Below, in pieces: positions 8,622 to 16,602 of a stretch of DNA of 64,000 nucleotides. A program made the position numbers and the translations under genes. This DNA comes from Natronincola peptidivorans (lineage in GTDB: Bacteria; Bacillota; Clostridia; Peptostreptococcales; Natronincolaceae). The stretch spans positions 16,207-80,206 of the forward strand of contig NZ_FOHU01000014.1 of NCBI RefSeq assembly GCF_900111615.1, read 5' to 3'. The notes beneath the pieces are model-generated. The model searched no databases, was not told where the DNA came from, and saw nothing but the letters and a program-made list of their open reading frames with translations. Every line of letters begins with the position of its first letter. The first letter of the stretch is position 1.

Positions 8622-8655
8622 AAAAGACTGTCCATTTGTATAGGGACAGTCTTTT
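8622..8655. terminator. original rpsI terminator, now displaced
   Basis: A perfect 12-bp stem (8622-8633 with 8644-8655) around a 10-base loop has A and T runs at both ends, so it can stop transcription both ways. In the empty chromosome it would lie 16 bases past the rpsI stop codon. It still ends the plus-strand gene at 8291. Confidence 0.8.
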
Positions 8656-8671
8656 CTAATAATAATATTAT

Positions 8672-8687
8672 TATCTCTTTGAGAATT
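8672..8687. other. prophage attachment site (cwlD side)
   Basis: The 16 bases TATCTCTTTGAGAATT are identical to 43227-43242 at the 3' end of rpsI. Read on the minus strand they encode the S9 ending F-S-K-R followed by TA of a stop, and the next chromosomal base completes TAA. All phage genes lie between the two copies. Confidence 0.9.
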
Positions 8688-8832
8688 TTTAGTATTGTTT
8701 TTAAGGTATTCATGGCTTTTTTGTTAGTTGTGAGATAGTTATAATTCCATTTGTATAAGCTTTTATTGAGATGCTTGACTGTAGTCCTTACTCTTCTGTG
8801 CCATGATGTTATATATTAAGAGCATACCAAAT

Positions 8833-8866
8833 AAAAAAAGATAGAGCAATAACTACTCTATCTTTA
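8833..8866 (-). terminator. terminator of the two-gene cargo unit
   Basis: Arms agatagag (8839-8846) and ctctatct (8856-8863) pair perfectly. On the minus strand the hairpin is followed by seven T residues. It lies just past the stop of the HTH-ImmA gene. The 145 bases between it and the attachment site hold no gene that I can see. Confidence 0.8.
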
Positions 8867-8882
8867 AATGTTAAAATATAGT

Positions 8883-10028
8883 TTACTTTATAACTTTTAA
8901 TTCAATTTTATGCTCTTTTTTAGGCGGATCAAATATGTCATCTGATAAACAACAAATATTTATTATTTCATTTTGAAATAAAGATATGTCGTTTAAAAAT
9001 TGATCTGAAGTTATTACTTTATTTTTTAATACTAAATCGACAGCTTCATTCAACAATTTAGGCTCTTCTGGTTCAATTATATCATCTAATGGTTCACGTC
9101 TCCACATTTGCCTTGTAGTCATCTGTCTATTTAAATAATTTATTTGATTTTCACTAAATAAATTTAGTTGTTTAGATCTCATAATCATAGCACTTACTGA
9201 TGTTTTCCATTTTTCTTTGAGCATTAGTAAATAATCAATTGAATTATGAATTACTTCTTTCGGAAAGGAAGTAATGGGCATTAGCAATGCTCCTGCAAAA
9301 TAGTGAGCTTCGGCTTCGATTCTATCTGAAACATCTTTTCTATATACATCATCTATTTTGAGATGTGGGTGTAATAGAAGATGTCCTAATTCATGTGCAG
9401 CATCAAATCTAGACCTTACAGCTGAACCTTTTTCACTCCCAAGAAATATATATGGTTTACCATTAAACCATTGCGAGAATGCATCAATTTTCTTATTCTT
9501 AAACTTTATTCTACATAAGATGATACCTTTGTCTTCTAGCAATTCCACTAAATTATTTATAGGCTCATCCCCGAGTTCCCAATATTTTCTTACTTTTAGA
9601 GCTATCTCTTCAATAGTCTCGAAATCAAGCGATTCACCATTAATATAACTGCTTACATCTGGTAAACTTACCTCTGGAAACTTAATATATTGATTTAAAT
9701 AGTTATATATTTCATCTGCCCATTCAATATAATAACTATATGCATTTCTAAACTTTTTTGGTGTGCTTTTCACAGCTCTAAAGAAAACAGGACTGTTATC
9801 ACAAGATTTTTCTCTTTTAGGCTTATAAAAAAAACTAAAAGGAAATCTTAAAGTATTGCTTAGTTGTTTTAGAGTAAATACTGAAGGCTTAATTATTCCT
9901 TTTTCATATTGAGAGATTGCTTGACTTGTGACTTCAATCAGATCTGATAATTCAGCCATTGACAACCCTCTTGATTCTCTTGCTTCTTTAATTCTCGCTG
10001 GGATTATATTATGACTATTCAGTGCCAT
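8883..10028 (-). CDS. XRE HTH domain fused to an ImmA/IrrE metallopeptidase
   Basis: A 381-residue two-domain protein. Residues about 10-65 form an XRE helix-turn-helix (ARESRGLSMAELSDLIEVTS, SQYEKGIIKPS). The ImmA/IrrE (COG2856, M78) domain carries the zinc motif in AAHELGHLLLHPHLK near residue 218 and a downstream EAEAHYFAGALLMP. Such fusions act as regulators or antitoxin-like partners that can be switched by proteolysis. It overlaps the upstream 229-residue gene by 14 bases, so they are translated together. The ATG at 10028 has GGTGAAAAGG upstream. Its place at the prophage edge beyond lysis is typical of lysogenic cargo. Confidence 0.85.
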   Translation of the reverse strand: MALNSHNIIPARIKEARESRGLSMAELSDLIEVTSQAISQYEKGIIKPSVFTLKQLSNTLRFPFSFFYKPKREKSCDNSPVFFRAVKSTPKKFRNAYSYYIEWADEIYNYLNQYIKFPEVSLPDVSSYINGESLDFETIEEIALKVRKYWELGDEPINNLVELLEDKGIILCRIKFKNKKIDAFSQWFNGKPYIFLGSEKGSAVRSRFDAAHELGHLLLHPHLKIDDVYRKDVSDRIEAEAHYFAGALLMPITSFPKEVIHNSIDYLLMLKEKWKTSVSAMIMRSKQLNLFSENQINYLNRQMTTRQMWRREPLDDIIEPEEPKLLNEAVDLVLKNKVITSDQFLNDISLFQNEIINICCLSDDIFDPPKKEHKIELKVIK

Positions 10029-10704
10029 CCTTTTCACCTACTTTTTCTTTTCTGTCTATTTCTTCTTGTACATGTTCTCTTATCTCTAATCGTCGTCTTT
10101 TTACCTCTGTACTTTCTGTATCAATCTTAATTAATTTTAATTCTGATTTCAGGCTAACTTGGTATAGTATACTTCTAAAACCAGGAGCTGGAATTATTAA
10201 GTTTACAAATTCCAAATTATATTTACCTCCAAATGTAACAATCCCATAATATATATCGTCTTTAATACTTTGGATACCAAAAGGGTCCTCTTGATAGTCA
10301 AAAACAATTTGTTTTTCATCAAATGTATTGTAATTCGAATAATTTTGTTTATACTTAGCAAATGAAGGAAGACTATCCCTATCGTAAGCTGGTGCAATAT
10401 GTAAAATTAGATTACCAATAGTTAATTCCGGGATATAGAGTTTAAATTGGTTAACTTTTTTCATTTGGCATTTAAATGGGAAATTTGTTGGCACCATGTT
10501 TAAATCAAGTTGACAATGTATAGCACTAGTTCTAATCCTAGATAACAATGGTGCAAAAACCTTTGATGAAAATAGTTGTTCTTGACCACTTATTATATCT
10601 CGATAAACCAAATCTCCCATTTGGATTATTGGATATAATTGATTTCTTGCTGATAAACTTAACTCTTTTTTTATTAAATCCTTTGGGGTTTTATACATTA
10701 TCAT
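10015..10704 (-). CDS. unknown 229-residue partner of the HTH-ImmA protein
   Basis: I do not recognise this family. The protein has no membrane helix or Cys cluster. The centre looks beta-rich (KLYIPELTIGNLILHIAPAY, YYGIVTFGGKYNLEFVNLII) and the C-terminal 35 residues are highly charged and helical (EVKRRRLEIREHVQEEIDRK). It overlaps the HTH-ImmA gene and shares its terminator and upstream region, so they form one two-gene unit. By gene context it could be a toxin or superinfection-exclusion protein held in check by its partner. That is inference only. The ATG has AGAGAGGTG upstream. Confidence 0.65.
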   Translation of the reverse strand: MIMYKTPKDLIKKELSLSARNQLYPIIQMGDLVYRDIISGQEQLFSSKVFAPLLSRIRTSAIHCQLDLNMVPTNFPFKCQMKKVNQFKLYIPELTIGNLILHIAPAYDRDSLPSFAKYKQNYSNYNTFDEKQIVFDYQEDPFGIQSIKDDIYYGIVTFGGKYNLEFVNLIIPAPGFRSILYQVSLKSELKLIKIDTESTEVKRRRLEIREHVQEEIDRKEKVGEKDGTE

Positions 10705-10814
10705 TATTTACACCTCTCTTGTGGAATGTCTTCTTAATTATTTTACATATTTGTTCCATTTTTGTCAAGTGTTTTTCGTATTTATATTTTTTTATCAACT
10801 ATGATTATTTTTAA

Positions 10815-10848
10815 AAAAATAAAAAAGGCTGGAAATTAATCCAGCCTT
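10815..10848 (-). terminator. terminator of the lysis operon
   Basis: Perfect arms aaggctgg (10825-10832) and ccagcctt (10841-10848). On the minus strand a run of T residues follows. The stem overlaps the last codons of the holin gene. Confidence 0.85.
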
Positions 10849-11153
10849 ATGCCTTGCAGAGGTAGTTTATTATCTTTTATCTCTTTAACAACAGATTCAA
10901 TTAATGTTTCAACCTCTTTTTTAGTGAGTCCAAAGTACTTGAATTTTTCACTTAGAAAGTCTTTCACATAAGCTTTTTTTTCTTCACCTGATCCAGGGAT
11001 ATGTTGCCATATTTGTTCAGCTGCCATTACTGCTTTAACTGCCCAGCGTTCCATATTGTACTTTCTTAGAAAATAACCAGCTAAGGCAATTACTAGCATG
11101 ACTACAGCTTTCACTCCAAAATCTAAAAATAGCATTATTAATTCTCTATCCAT
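10836..11153 (-). CDS. phage holin, LLH-type
   Basis: A 105-residue protein with one N-terminal membrane segment (VKAVVMLVIALAGYFL, residues 14-29) and a long charged C-terminal domain (AVKAVMAAEQIWQHIPGSGE, KKEVETLIESVVKEIKDNK). This layout matches phage holins of the LLH family. Holins pierce the membrane to let endolysin out or to trigger lysis. It starts one base after the endolysin stop, and the operon terminator overlaps its end. A second candidate holin lies upstream of the endolysin. Confidence 0.8.
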   Translation of the reverse strand: MDRELIMLFLDFGVKAVVMLVIALAGYFLRKYNMERWAVKAVMAAEQIWQHIPGSGEEKKAYVKDFLSEKFKYFGLTKKEVETLIESVVKEIKDNKLPLQGIRLD

Positions 11154-11906
11154 CTATTTAACCTTCCTTTCTAATTCTTTGACTCTTGTAGATAGCTTCT
11201 CAATCATCATCCAAAACAGATACTGTCTATTTACATCAGATAACGCTTCATCTGTTCTCCACATTTCAGGGGTATTTAACATGCCTTGTTTAGCTAACTC
11301 ATCTACAGCCTTTTGTCCTCCATTACGCATCCAACTCTGTAATACAAACTTAGCCATTTCCTCTGCCTCCTCTACTAGCCCTTCATATACATCATCTAAG
11401 AACTTTTTCCAAGCAGTTTCTCCGCCAGCTACAAACCGAGTCATCATCCTTGGGCAGTCTTTACCTGTGCAATCAAAGTGCCTTTCAAAGTTTTTGTAAG
11501 GATCCCAGTTGTACTTCTTGCACAGCTGCACACCTAGCCATACAGCTCTCTTGTAAGTTTCATTCCAATCTCCATCAGAATTAACACATAGCTCTATACC
11601 TATAAGACTTAGATTAGCTCCTCTAGGATATTTATTTTTAATATAATTAGTGTAAGCACTTCCTGGTCCAGCGTGCCATTGTACTTCTGTATCAGGTACG
11701 GCTTGGGCTATTTTTGTACTGTCTACTATATATTGCGTTCCATATTGTGCACGTAACCAATAGCTTAAATGATTTTCCACTCCTGCAGTAGCTCTAATAT
11801 TAGCTGTCCAATGCCAACAAGCCCCCATAGGTGTAAGGTCCATATACTTTTTAGGAGCTCTTATTCCCTGTCCTGGTGGTATTAGTCTTTGCTCTATTTC
11901 ATACAT
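11154..11906 (-). CDS. endolysin, N-acetylmuramoyl-L-alanine amidase (amidase_2)
   Basis: A 250-residue amidase of the T7-lysozyme/PGRP type, which cuts the muramic acid to L-alanine bond. Zinc ligands fit the His in GACWHWTAN near residue 32 and the His and Cys in ERHFDCTGKDCPRM near residue 143. The middle reads VQWHAGPGS and LSLIGIELCVNSDG. The C-terminal part (from about 185) is helical and may bind the wall or a partner. I chose the ATG at 11906 after AGGAGGTGAG. The gene lies between membrane proteins typical of a lysis cassette. Confidence 0.9.
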   Translation of the reverse strand: MYEIEQRLIPPGQGIRAPKKYMDLTPMGACWHWTANIRATAGVENHLSYWLRAQYGTQYIVDSTKIAQAVPDTEVQWHAGPGSAYTNYIKNKYPRGANLSLIGIELCVNSDGDWNETYKRAVWLGVQLCKKYNWDPYKNFERHFDCTGKDCPRMMTRFVAGGETAWKKFLDDVYEGLVEEAEEMAKFVLQSWMRNGGQKAVDELAKQGMLNTPEMWRTDEALSDVNRQYLFWMMIEKLSTRVKELERKVK

Positions 11907-11921
11907 GTTATATCTCACCTC

Positions 11922-12203
11922 CTAAGGGTACATGTTATCATCGTAAGTGTTTCTAGTAGATTTATTTTGATTTACTCTACTATTAGAAAAATGTTGTATG
12001 ATTTGATCCCCAAAGTACCCACCTATGATGGTACCCATTGGAATATTCATTTGCCCTTGAATCTGTATAGCTACTTCAGAGCTTTTCCATACGGCTAACA
12101 CTACTAAGCAGAGGTAAGTAATAGAAAAGGATAGAGCTAGCATATCAATAATAGAAAACCCTTCTGGGTCTGTCCAAATACTTCTTTTCCTTTGCCTTCT
12201 CAT
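11922..12203 (-). CDS. small membrane protein, possible second holin
   Basis: A 93-residue protein with a basic N terminus (MRRQRKRSIW) and one clear membrane segment (IIDMLALSFSITYLCLVVLAVW). A hydrophilic C-terminal tail follows, with a glycine-rich stretch MGTIIGGYFGDQII. It sits between the XhlA-like gene and the endolysin, where a holin or antiholin is expected. I do not recognise the family firmly. The ATG follows GGGGGCTAAAGT. Confidence 0.6.
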   Translation of the reverse strand: MRRQRKRSIWTDPEGFSIIDMLALSFSITYLCLVVLAVWKSSEVAIQIQGQMNIPMGTIIGGYFGDQIIQHFSNSRVNQNKSTRNTYDDNMYP

Positions 12204-12219
12204 ACTTTAGCCCCCTAAC

Positions 12220-12477
12220 TTATAAATATTTAATACCTGACATGATAATGGCACCTAGTACAGCTCCCATAGCACCCCATAAAAGCTTGTTGGGCCTTGA
12301 CTCGATCTCTTCTATTTTAGTTGCTATCTTCCCTATACTATCTTTGATTTCATTGAGTATCTTAAATATCATATCAGTGCGTTCTTTTTCCACGTCAGTG
12401 CATCTTTCTAATGCAGCTATCCTAGTTTCATGATTTTTTAACGAATCTGTTACTTCTACATGTCTTTCACATACCAT
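12220..12477 (-). CDS. XhlA-like lysis protein
   Basis: An 85-residue protein with the hemolysin XhlA layout: a coiled coil (HETRIAALERCTDVEKERTD through IATKIEEIES) followed by a single C-terminal membrane helix (LLWGAMGAVLGAIIMSGIKYL). In PBSX, XhlA works with XhlB and an amidase to cause lysis. The ATG at 12477 has AAGTAGGTG upstream, so I prefer it to the upstream start at 12495. It is the first gene of the lysis operon, after a hairpin. Confidence 0.8.
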   Translation of the reverse strand: MVCERHVEVTDSLKNHETRIAALERCTDVEKERTDMIFKILNEIKDSIGKIATKIEEIESRPNKLLWGAMGAVLGAIIMSGIKYL

Positions 12478-12502
12478 ATAGACACCTACTTTCATTTAAA
12501 AT

Positions 12503-12523
12503 AAAAAACACCCCAAGGTGTTT
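12503..12523 (-). terminator. short terminator between tail and lysis genes
   Basis: A hairpin with arms aaacacc (12506-12512) and ggtgttt (12517-12523) and a four-base loop is followed on the minus strand by TTTATTTT. It would end late transcripts coming from the tail genes and partly isolate the lysis operon. Confidence 0.6.
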
Positions 12524-12581
12524 GTCGATTATTGCGATATTTTGTTAAAGGTTTTGTATGCCAACTAACGAAATAACATAA

Positions 12582-12855
12582 TTAGTACCTGCGATACTAA
12601 TTGAGGTGGTAAATTGCCTAGCAAAAAAGAACCCCGATTAAAAGTTATTAAAGAAAGTCCAACTGGCTTAAATCAAAAATTTTTAGATACTGAAACTAAT
12701 GAAGTAGTGAATCGAGGATATGTTGCAGATAATATTGATGATTATCCAGGTTATCATGTCATGAATAAAAATAAAAAACGTATCATTAGGTCTAATCCTG
12801 ACGGTTGTAAAGATAATAACTTAGATTAAAATAATTCATGAATCGCAGGTACTAA
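12582..12855. repeat. 14-bp inverted repeats flanking the DUF3892 gene
   Basis: TTAGTACCTGCGAT (12582-12595) and ATCGCAGGTACTAA (12842-12855) are perfect reverse complements and enclose exactly one complete gene, oriented against its surroundings. No clear target-site duplication is visible. The unit could be a tiny mobile or invertible cassette. Confidence 0.7.
12614..12829 (+). CDS. DUF3892 family protein
   Basis: A 71-residue protein whose ending SNPDGCKDNNLD matches the typical ending of DUF3892 proteins (NPDGxxxNNLD). The family is small, of unknown function, and common in Firmicutes and their mobile elements. The TTG start follows GAGGTGG. It is the only plus-strand gene among the late genes and lies inside perfect 14-bp inverted repeats, which suggests it was inserted as a unit. 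Confidence 0.75.
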   Translation: MPSKKEPRLKVIKESPTGLNQKFLDTETNEVVNRGYVADNIDDYPGYHVMNKNKKRIIRSNPDGCKDNNLD

Positions 12856-12861
12856 AATGTT

Positions 12862-13083
12862 TTAAGTTACATTAATATCCTTGTATGACTTAATTAAGTC
12901 ATACATTTCTTCTAATCTACTATTAGTATCATTCAGATATTGAAAAACATCGTCAATGATTACTTCACTTTGTTTAGTTTTGTTCTCATTAATTCTTTCT
13001 TCTCTGATTTCTTTTTCTATTTGTTGAGGTGACTTACTTATAATAATTTTCTTTCCTTCTTTTTTTGCTATTGCTTTACTCAA
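12862..13083 (-). CDS. small phage protein after the tail fibre genes
   Basis: A 73-residue charged helical protein (KEGKKIIISKSPQQIEKEIR and FQYLNDTNSRLEEMYDLI). Its start overlaps the end of the upstream gene by eight bases. The TTG start has GAGGTGC upstream. It resembles the small proteins that follow tail fibre genes in PBSX-like phages, but I cannot name it. Confidence 0.5.
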   Translation of the reverse strand: MSKAIAKKEGKKIIISKSPQQIEKEIREERINENKTKQSEVIIDDVFQYLNDTNSRLEEMYDLIKSYKDINVT

Positions 13084-13474
13084 TTACAAGCACCTCATTT
13101 CTAACGTTCTCATTCATAGTTTCTATAATTATTGGTTCGCCTGTTGTATTTTCTATTTCAATTTCAAGTATTCCATTTTCCATTGTATAGGTAAATATTT
13201 CTTGATTTATTTTTATAATTATTTCATCATTAAATACAACAATTTTATCTTCATAATCAAACATAGAAAAGGAAATAATATTATTTTCTTTTTGTATTAT
13301 TTCAATATAATCTAATTCAGTAAAACCAATATCTCCACCTCTATACATTTTTCCTAAAACATCTTCAACTTCATTACCAATTTCTATAACTCTATCACTT
13401 AATACAACATCGTCTCCAACTTGTGCAACCGTTGTAACAATATTATAGTCATTTAATTGTATGATATTTTTCAT
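13076..13474 (-). CDS. phage protein of unknown function, tail-tip region
   Basis: A 132-residue acidic protein rich in Ile, Glu and Asn, with predicted beta strands (VVLSDRVIEI, IVVFNDEIIIKI, ILEIEIENTTGEPIII). It lies just past the tail fibre genes. It may be part of the fibre or a cofactor, but no domain is recognised. I chose the ATG at 13474 after GGAGGATG. Confidence 0.5.
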   Translation of the reverse strand: MKNIIQLNDYNIVTTVAQVGDDVVLSDRVIEIGNEVEDVLGKMYRGGDIGFTELDYIEIIQKENNIISFSMFDYEDKIVVFNDEIIIKINQEIFTYTMENGILEIEIENTTGEPIIIETMNENVRNEVLVIE

Positions 13475-13490
13475 TTTTTTCATCCTCCTT

Positions 13491-13949
13491 TTAACTAAAT
13501 TCTACAACTTCCCAAGTTACATTAACAGCGTTCATAACAGTTTTTGAAACCCTTAATGTATTACTGTTTAATAATTGAATGTAAAACCCCGAACTAGAAC
13601 TATAATCAGCATTTTGCCATGTTAATAATACACAAAATGTTTTTGAAACAACTACTGTCGATAAAGTAACATCTACCTGACTTACACCAGCAACCGATGT
13701 TGTCCCTCTTTGAACTAACTTAATCCCACCACCAGTAGTAATTGCATCATAATTCCTTCTCAAATATCCCATAACTGTGGTAGTATTAGCAGTAGGGTTT
13801 GCAACCCCAACTAAATCAGTTTTTGTCTTAATAGCATTTACTGTTGTTTGGTCGGCTCTACTAGAAACAGTTGTATTTAGATTATTTGTTAAATGTGTCT
13901 TAATCTCATCTAAAGTCAATTTATCCGCAATAGGTAAAAAATTTGCCAT
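13491..13949 (-). CDS. probable tail fibre / receptor-binding protein
   Basis: A 152-residue protein with a helical N-terminal third (TLDEIKTHLTNNLNTTVSSR) and a beta-rich C-terminal domain (IKLVQRGTTSVAG to VNVTWEVVEFS). The TTVMGYLRRNYDAITTGGG linker fits small collar or fibre-tip proteins. It comes after the baseplate genes and its start overlaps the upstream stop, so it is likely made with the fibre. Receptor binding is inferred from position and fold pattern. Confidence 0.55.
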   Translation of the reverse strand: MANFLPIADKLTLDEIKTHLTNNLNTTVSSRADQTTVNAIKTKTDLVGVANPTANTTTVMGYLRRNYDAITTGGGIKLVQRGTTSVAGVSQVDVTLSTVVVSKTFCVLLTWQNADYSSSSGFYIQLLNSNTLRVSKTVMNAVNVTWEVVEFS

Positions 13950-14203
13950 TATTCCACCACCTCTTCATATAAGAATCCATAAAGTCCACCTTGTTGTCCC
14001 AATCCCCATCTATATGTTTTACCATCACTACCAATGAAACTATGAGGCATAGTTTCAGCCTCATGAGTCACACGTTTATTATTTGTTTCTTTGATTGCAG
14101 CATCAATTTTTGAATTATCCTCAACAAAATCCTCTCTTTTGGGATGTTCATTTCCCTGCCATTGATTTAATTCTATATTAGGTGTTTTATTTTCACTTGG
14201 CAT
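13949..14203 (-). CDS. short tail-fibre-like protein
   Basis: An 84-residue protein. The segment LNQWQGNEHPKREDFVEDNSK resembles the start of phage tail fibre and collar proteins in Firmicutes. The C terminus (GKTYRWGLGQQGGLYGFLYE) is like short receptor-facing strands. Its stop overlaps the next start by one base. It is far shorter than full fibres, so this phage may split the fibre between two or three small genes. Confidence 0.55.
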   Translation of the reverse strand: MPSENKTPNIELNQWQGNEHPKREDFVEDNSKIDAAIKETNNKRVTHEAETMPHSFIGSDGKTYRWGLGQQGGLYGFLYEEVVE

Positions 14204-14204
14204 A

Positions 14205-14753
14205 CTACATCACCTCTCTATATGTTTCTAATTCATCCCAGGTAAGATTTAATTCATCCCATTGATTCCATGTTTTATTGTAATTATCGAATTCATTCCA
14301 GGTTAGATAAGTAAATTCAAACTCAAAAGATAAATGAGCTGGCTTTATATTTTCAATCTCTGCAGCTAGATCATCTAAGTTGGGGGGGACTCCTCTAGTG
14401 CCTATAAATTTAACAATAATAGTACCATTAAAATTAACTATAACTTCGCCATTACTATAAGCTTCCGCTACTATCTGTATTAAAGCAGCATCTATCTTTC
14501 CAGATCCTCTCTCCTTTGACTTGATTACCGATCTTCTCTCATCTAATGGCTTAGATAAATCTGTTTCAATTTTAAGGTCCTTCTCATATATGACTAATCC
14601 CCATGTTGCGGTATCTATATCCAATTGTTTTTTTACATCTTCAATATCTGTTTGAATGTACTGGAATTGATGTTCTTCTGCATTAAATATTTCATTATAA
14701 ACCTTAGATTTCCGCATAAATATAGGGAGATAGGTAATCATTTTATTATTCAT
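14205..14753 (-). CDS. XkdU/YmfQ-like baseplate protein (DUF2313)
   Basis: A 182-residue protein of the DUF2313 family (Mu gp48-like, XkdU in PBSX), which links the baseplate to fibres. The N-terminal part reads YLPIFMRKSKVYNEIF and the middle has the SVIKSKERGSGK segment. The C terminus has three short Trp repeats: LTWNEFDNYNK, TWNQWDELN and LTWDELETY. It overlaps the upstream baseplate J gene by eight bases, as is usual in this operon. Confidence 0.85.
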   Translation of the reverse strand: MNNKMITYLPIFMRKSKVYNEIFNAEEHQFQYIQTDIEDVKKQLDIDTATWGLVIYEKDLKIETDLSKPLDERRSVIKSKERGSGKIDAALIQIVAEAYSNGEVIVNFNGTIIVKFIGTRGVPPNLDDLAAEIENIKPAHLSFEFEFTYLTWNEFDNYNKTWNQWDELNLTWDELETYREVM

Positions 14754-15804
14754 TAATTACCACGCTCCCTAATATTGCTACTTCATCAGCTGCTATGGAT
14801 ATATTACCTGTGCCTTCATTAATAACTAGATTGCTATAGTCTTCAATCCCTTCACTCTGCAATATTAAACTACCAACAATAGCATAACTTAAATAATTTT
14901 CTGCAAAAGCTATTTCTTTAAGATGATTGGTTATATTTTCTTCTACACTTTGTTGTCTATATGAATCTGATACCGAAGGATCCTTGATAACAGTGAATGA
15001 TATATTAATCTCTTTCCCTATAGCTGATTCAACAGTACAAAAAGCACCTATAGGAGCTTCTCCTTCACCAAGCCCACTAACGTTAGGGTCTATATATTCT
15101 TGTACTGTTTCAACAAGCTCAATGCTTGCAGGTTGCTTTTCAGCGTTAATTATAATTACCTTTACTGTATTGTCGCCATTCCATAGCGGTAAAACTTTAG
15201 CTTCACCAACCCCTGGTACCTCTTTAGCCCAATTTTTATAATGTGCTTTATTTCCGCTTGTAGCTGGGGTCCTTCTTCGCTCATAATACCTTTGTAATAA
15301 TGCTGTATCACTTTCAGCTTCAAAACCATCTGTAGTGGCCTCAGGGTTTGTAACTTCATTTATTCCTTCAATGGTTATAGGCATAAGCGTAATTTGATTA
15401 GCTGGTACATTACCTATGCTTCCAGCAACAGTACATTTTATGTTTACATATCCTTCACCACTAATTTCTACTGTTTCGGTTGCTTCAAATTGGACAGCAC
15501 TTTCAGTTTCAGATAGATCTGCTTGACTAAAAACACCATTACCTTTTACTAACACTCTACCAATAGAATAAGTAGCTTGTTTTCTAGTAATACCTGTCCT
15601 CTGATACACAAACCTTTCTAATTCTTCTCCTTTAAGATTTTCTATATCAAGTTTATCAGCTACATCATTTAAATCTTCATAAGCTTTTTCAAATTTAATT
15701 GCTGCAGGAGCTAAAGCATCATAAATAAAACTACCTTCTCTTTTATCATAATTATTAGAGACATTATTGAACATGTCATGTAAGACTTCTTGTCTACTCG
15801 GCAA
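14746..15804 (-). CDS. baseplate J-like protein (XkdT)
   Basis: A 352-residue baseplate protein of the gp47/JayE family. Typical segments are YDKREGSFIYDALAPAAIKFE near the start, GIDxxxYxxT-like RTGITRKQATYSIG, and YYERRRTPATSGNKAHYKNW. It forms the baseplate wedge of contractile tails. The TTG start at 15804 overlaps the end of the DUF2634 gene by 11 bases. Confidence 0.9.
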   Translation of the reverse strand: MPSRQEVLHDMFNNVSNNYDKREGSFIYDALAPAAIKFEKAYEDLNDVADKLDIENLKGEELERFVYQRTGITRKQATYSIGRVLVKGNGVFSQADLSETESAVQFEATETVEISGEGYVNIKCTVAGSIGNVPANQITLMPITIEGINEVTNPEATTDGFEAESDTALLQRYYERRRTPATSGNKAHYKNWAKEVPGVGEAKVLPLWNGDNTVKVIIINAEKQPASIELVETVQEYIDPNVSGLGEGEAPIGAFCTVESAIGKEINISFTVIKDPSVSDSYRQQSVEENITNHLKEIAFAENYLSYAIVGSLILQSEGIEDYSNLVINEGTGNISIAADEVAILGSVVINE

Positions 15805-16216
15805 CTATCACCACCTCCGTATTCCCATATATGGTAGCAACATTTAATTTGATAGTTAATAGAGCTTCTTCTAGTTGAAATTCAAAGTTTGTTACACTTA
15901 TAATAGCCTTATTTTGTAATAGAGCTTCCCTAATAGTTCTCTGTAACTCAGATTTTATAAAATCTCTATCCAGCACTTTTCCTATCAAACCATGATGCTC
16001 AGAACCATAGCTTTTATATATTAATGTTCCAAATTCAGTCCGCAGCACCTTGCTGATCCAAATCTTTATATATTCTACTCCCTCAACAGTTACAAGTTTA
16101 CCATCTTTAAGTTTAAAATCCCCTGTTTCAAAGTCCCATAAAAAGGTCTTATGAGTTACAGGGGATTCAATGACTTTTTCATTTCTAAATTCTAGTTTTG
16201 ATATTTGTGGCAGCAC
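15794..16216 (-). CDS. XkdS-like baseplate protein (DUF2634, gp25-like)
   Basis: A 140-residue DUF2634 protein, the PBSX XkdS counterpart related to T4 gp25. It contains FLWDFETGDFKLKDGKLV and LRTEFGTLIYKSYGSEHHGLIG, which are typical of the family. It forms part of the inner baseplate and helps sheath assembly. Its first base overlaps the preceding gene's stop. Confidence 0.85.
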   Translation of the reverse strand: MLPQISKLEFRNEKVIESPVTHKTFLWDFETGDFKLKDGKLVTVEGVEYIKIWISKVLRTEFGTLIYKSYGSEHHGLIGKVLDRDFIKSELQRTIREALLQNKAIISVTNFEFQLEEALLTIKLNVATIYGNTEVVIVAE

Positions 16217-16602
16217 TATAATCTCACCGCCTTATCTATAAGAAAATATTTTTGTTCGTCAGTACTAGGCATTAAAATTACTTCATCACCAATTTTCAAT
16301 GTATCAGTATAAGTGATTTCTCCAGTATTACTTAAGTTTTCAAGTTCTGTATAACTACTATATGTTACTGGACTTGGTGTTTTAGTTATTATTGATCCAC
16401 TGCTTTGTCCTTGAAATTGTCTTTTATAGCCTGATAGTACATGTGCTGCTATAACTAATCTGTCTTTTTCCAGTATGATTTTATCTCCAATCTTCACCCT
16501 GATATTTGGCGGTGATGCAATTACAGTCCCTAGTTGTGGCCCTAAATAAACTTGATTATCTCTTTCCTTAAACATTTTTCCTAACTTTTCTATACTTGTC
16601 AT
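16216..16602 (-). CDS. XkdR-like tail protein (DUF2577)
   Basis: A 128-residue DUF2577 protein with family segments LGTVIASPPNIRVKIGDKII and TYTDTLKIGDEVILMPSTDEQKYFL (split here). It lies between XkdQ and XkdS genes, as in PBSX, and likely belongs to the baseplate hub. The ATG follows GGAGGATATAGC. Confidence 0.8.
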   Translation of the reverse strand: MTSIEKLGKMFKERDNQVYLGPQLGTVIASPPNIRVKIGDKIILEKDRLVIAAHVLSGYKRQFQGQSSGSIITKTPSPVTYSSYTELENLSNTGEITYTDTLKIGDEVILMPSTDEQKYFLIDKAVRL

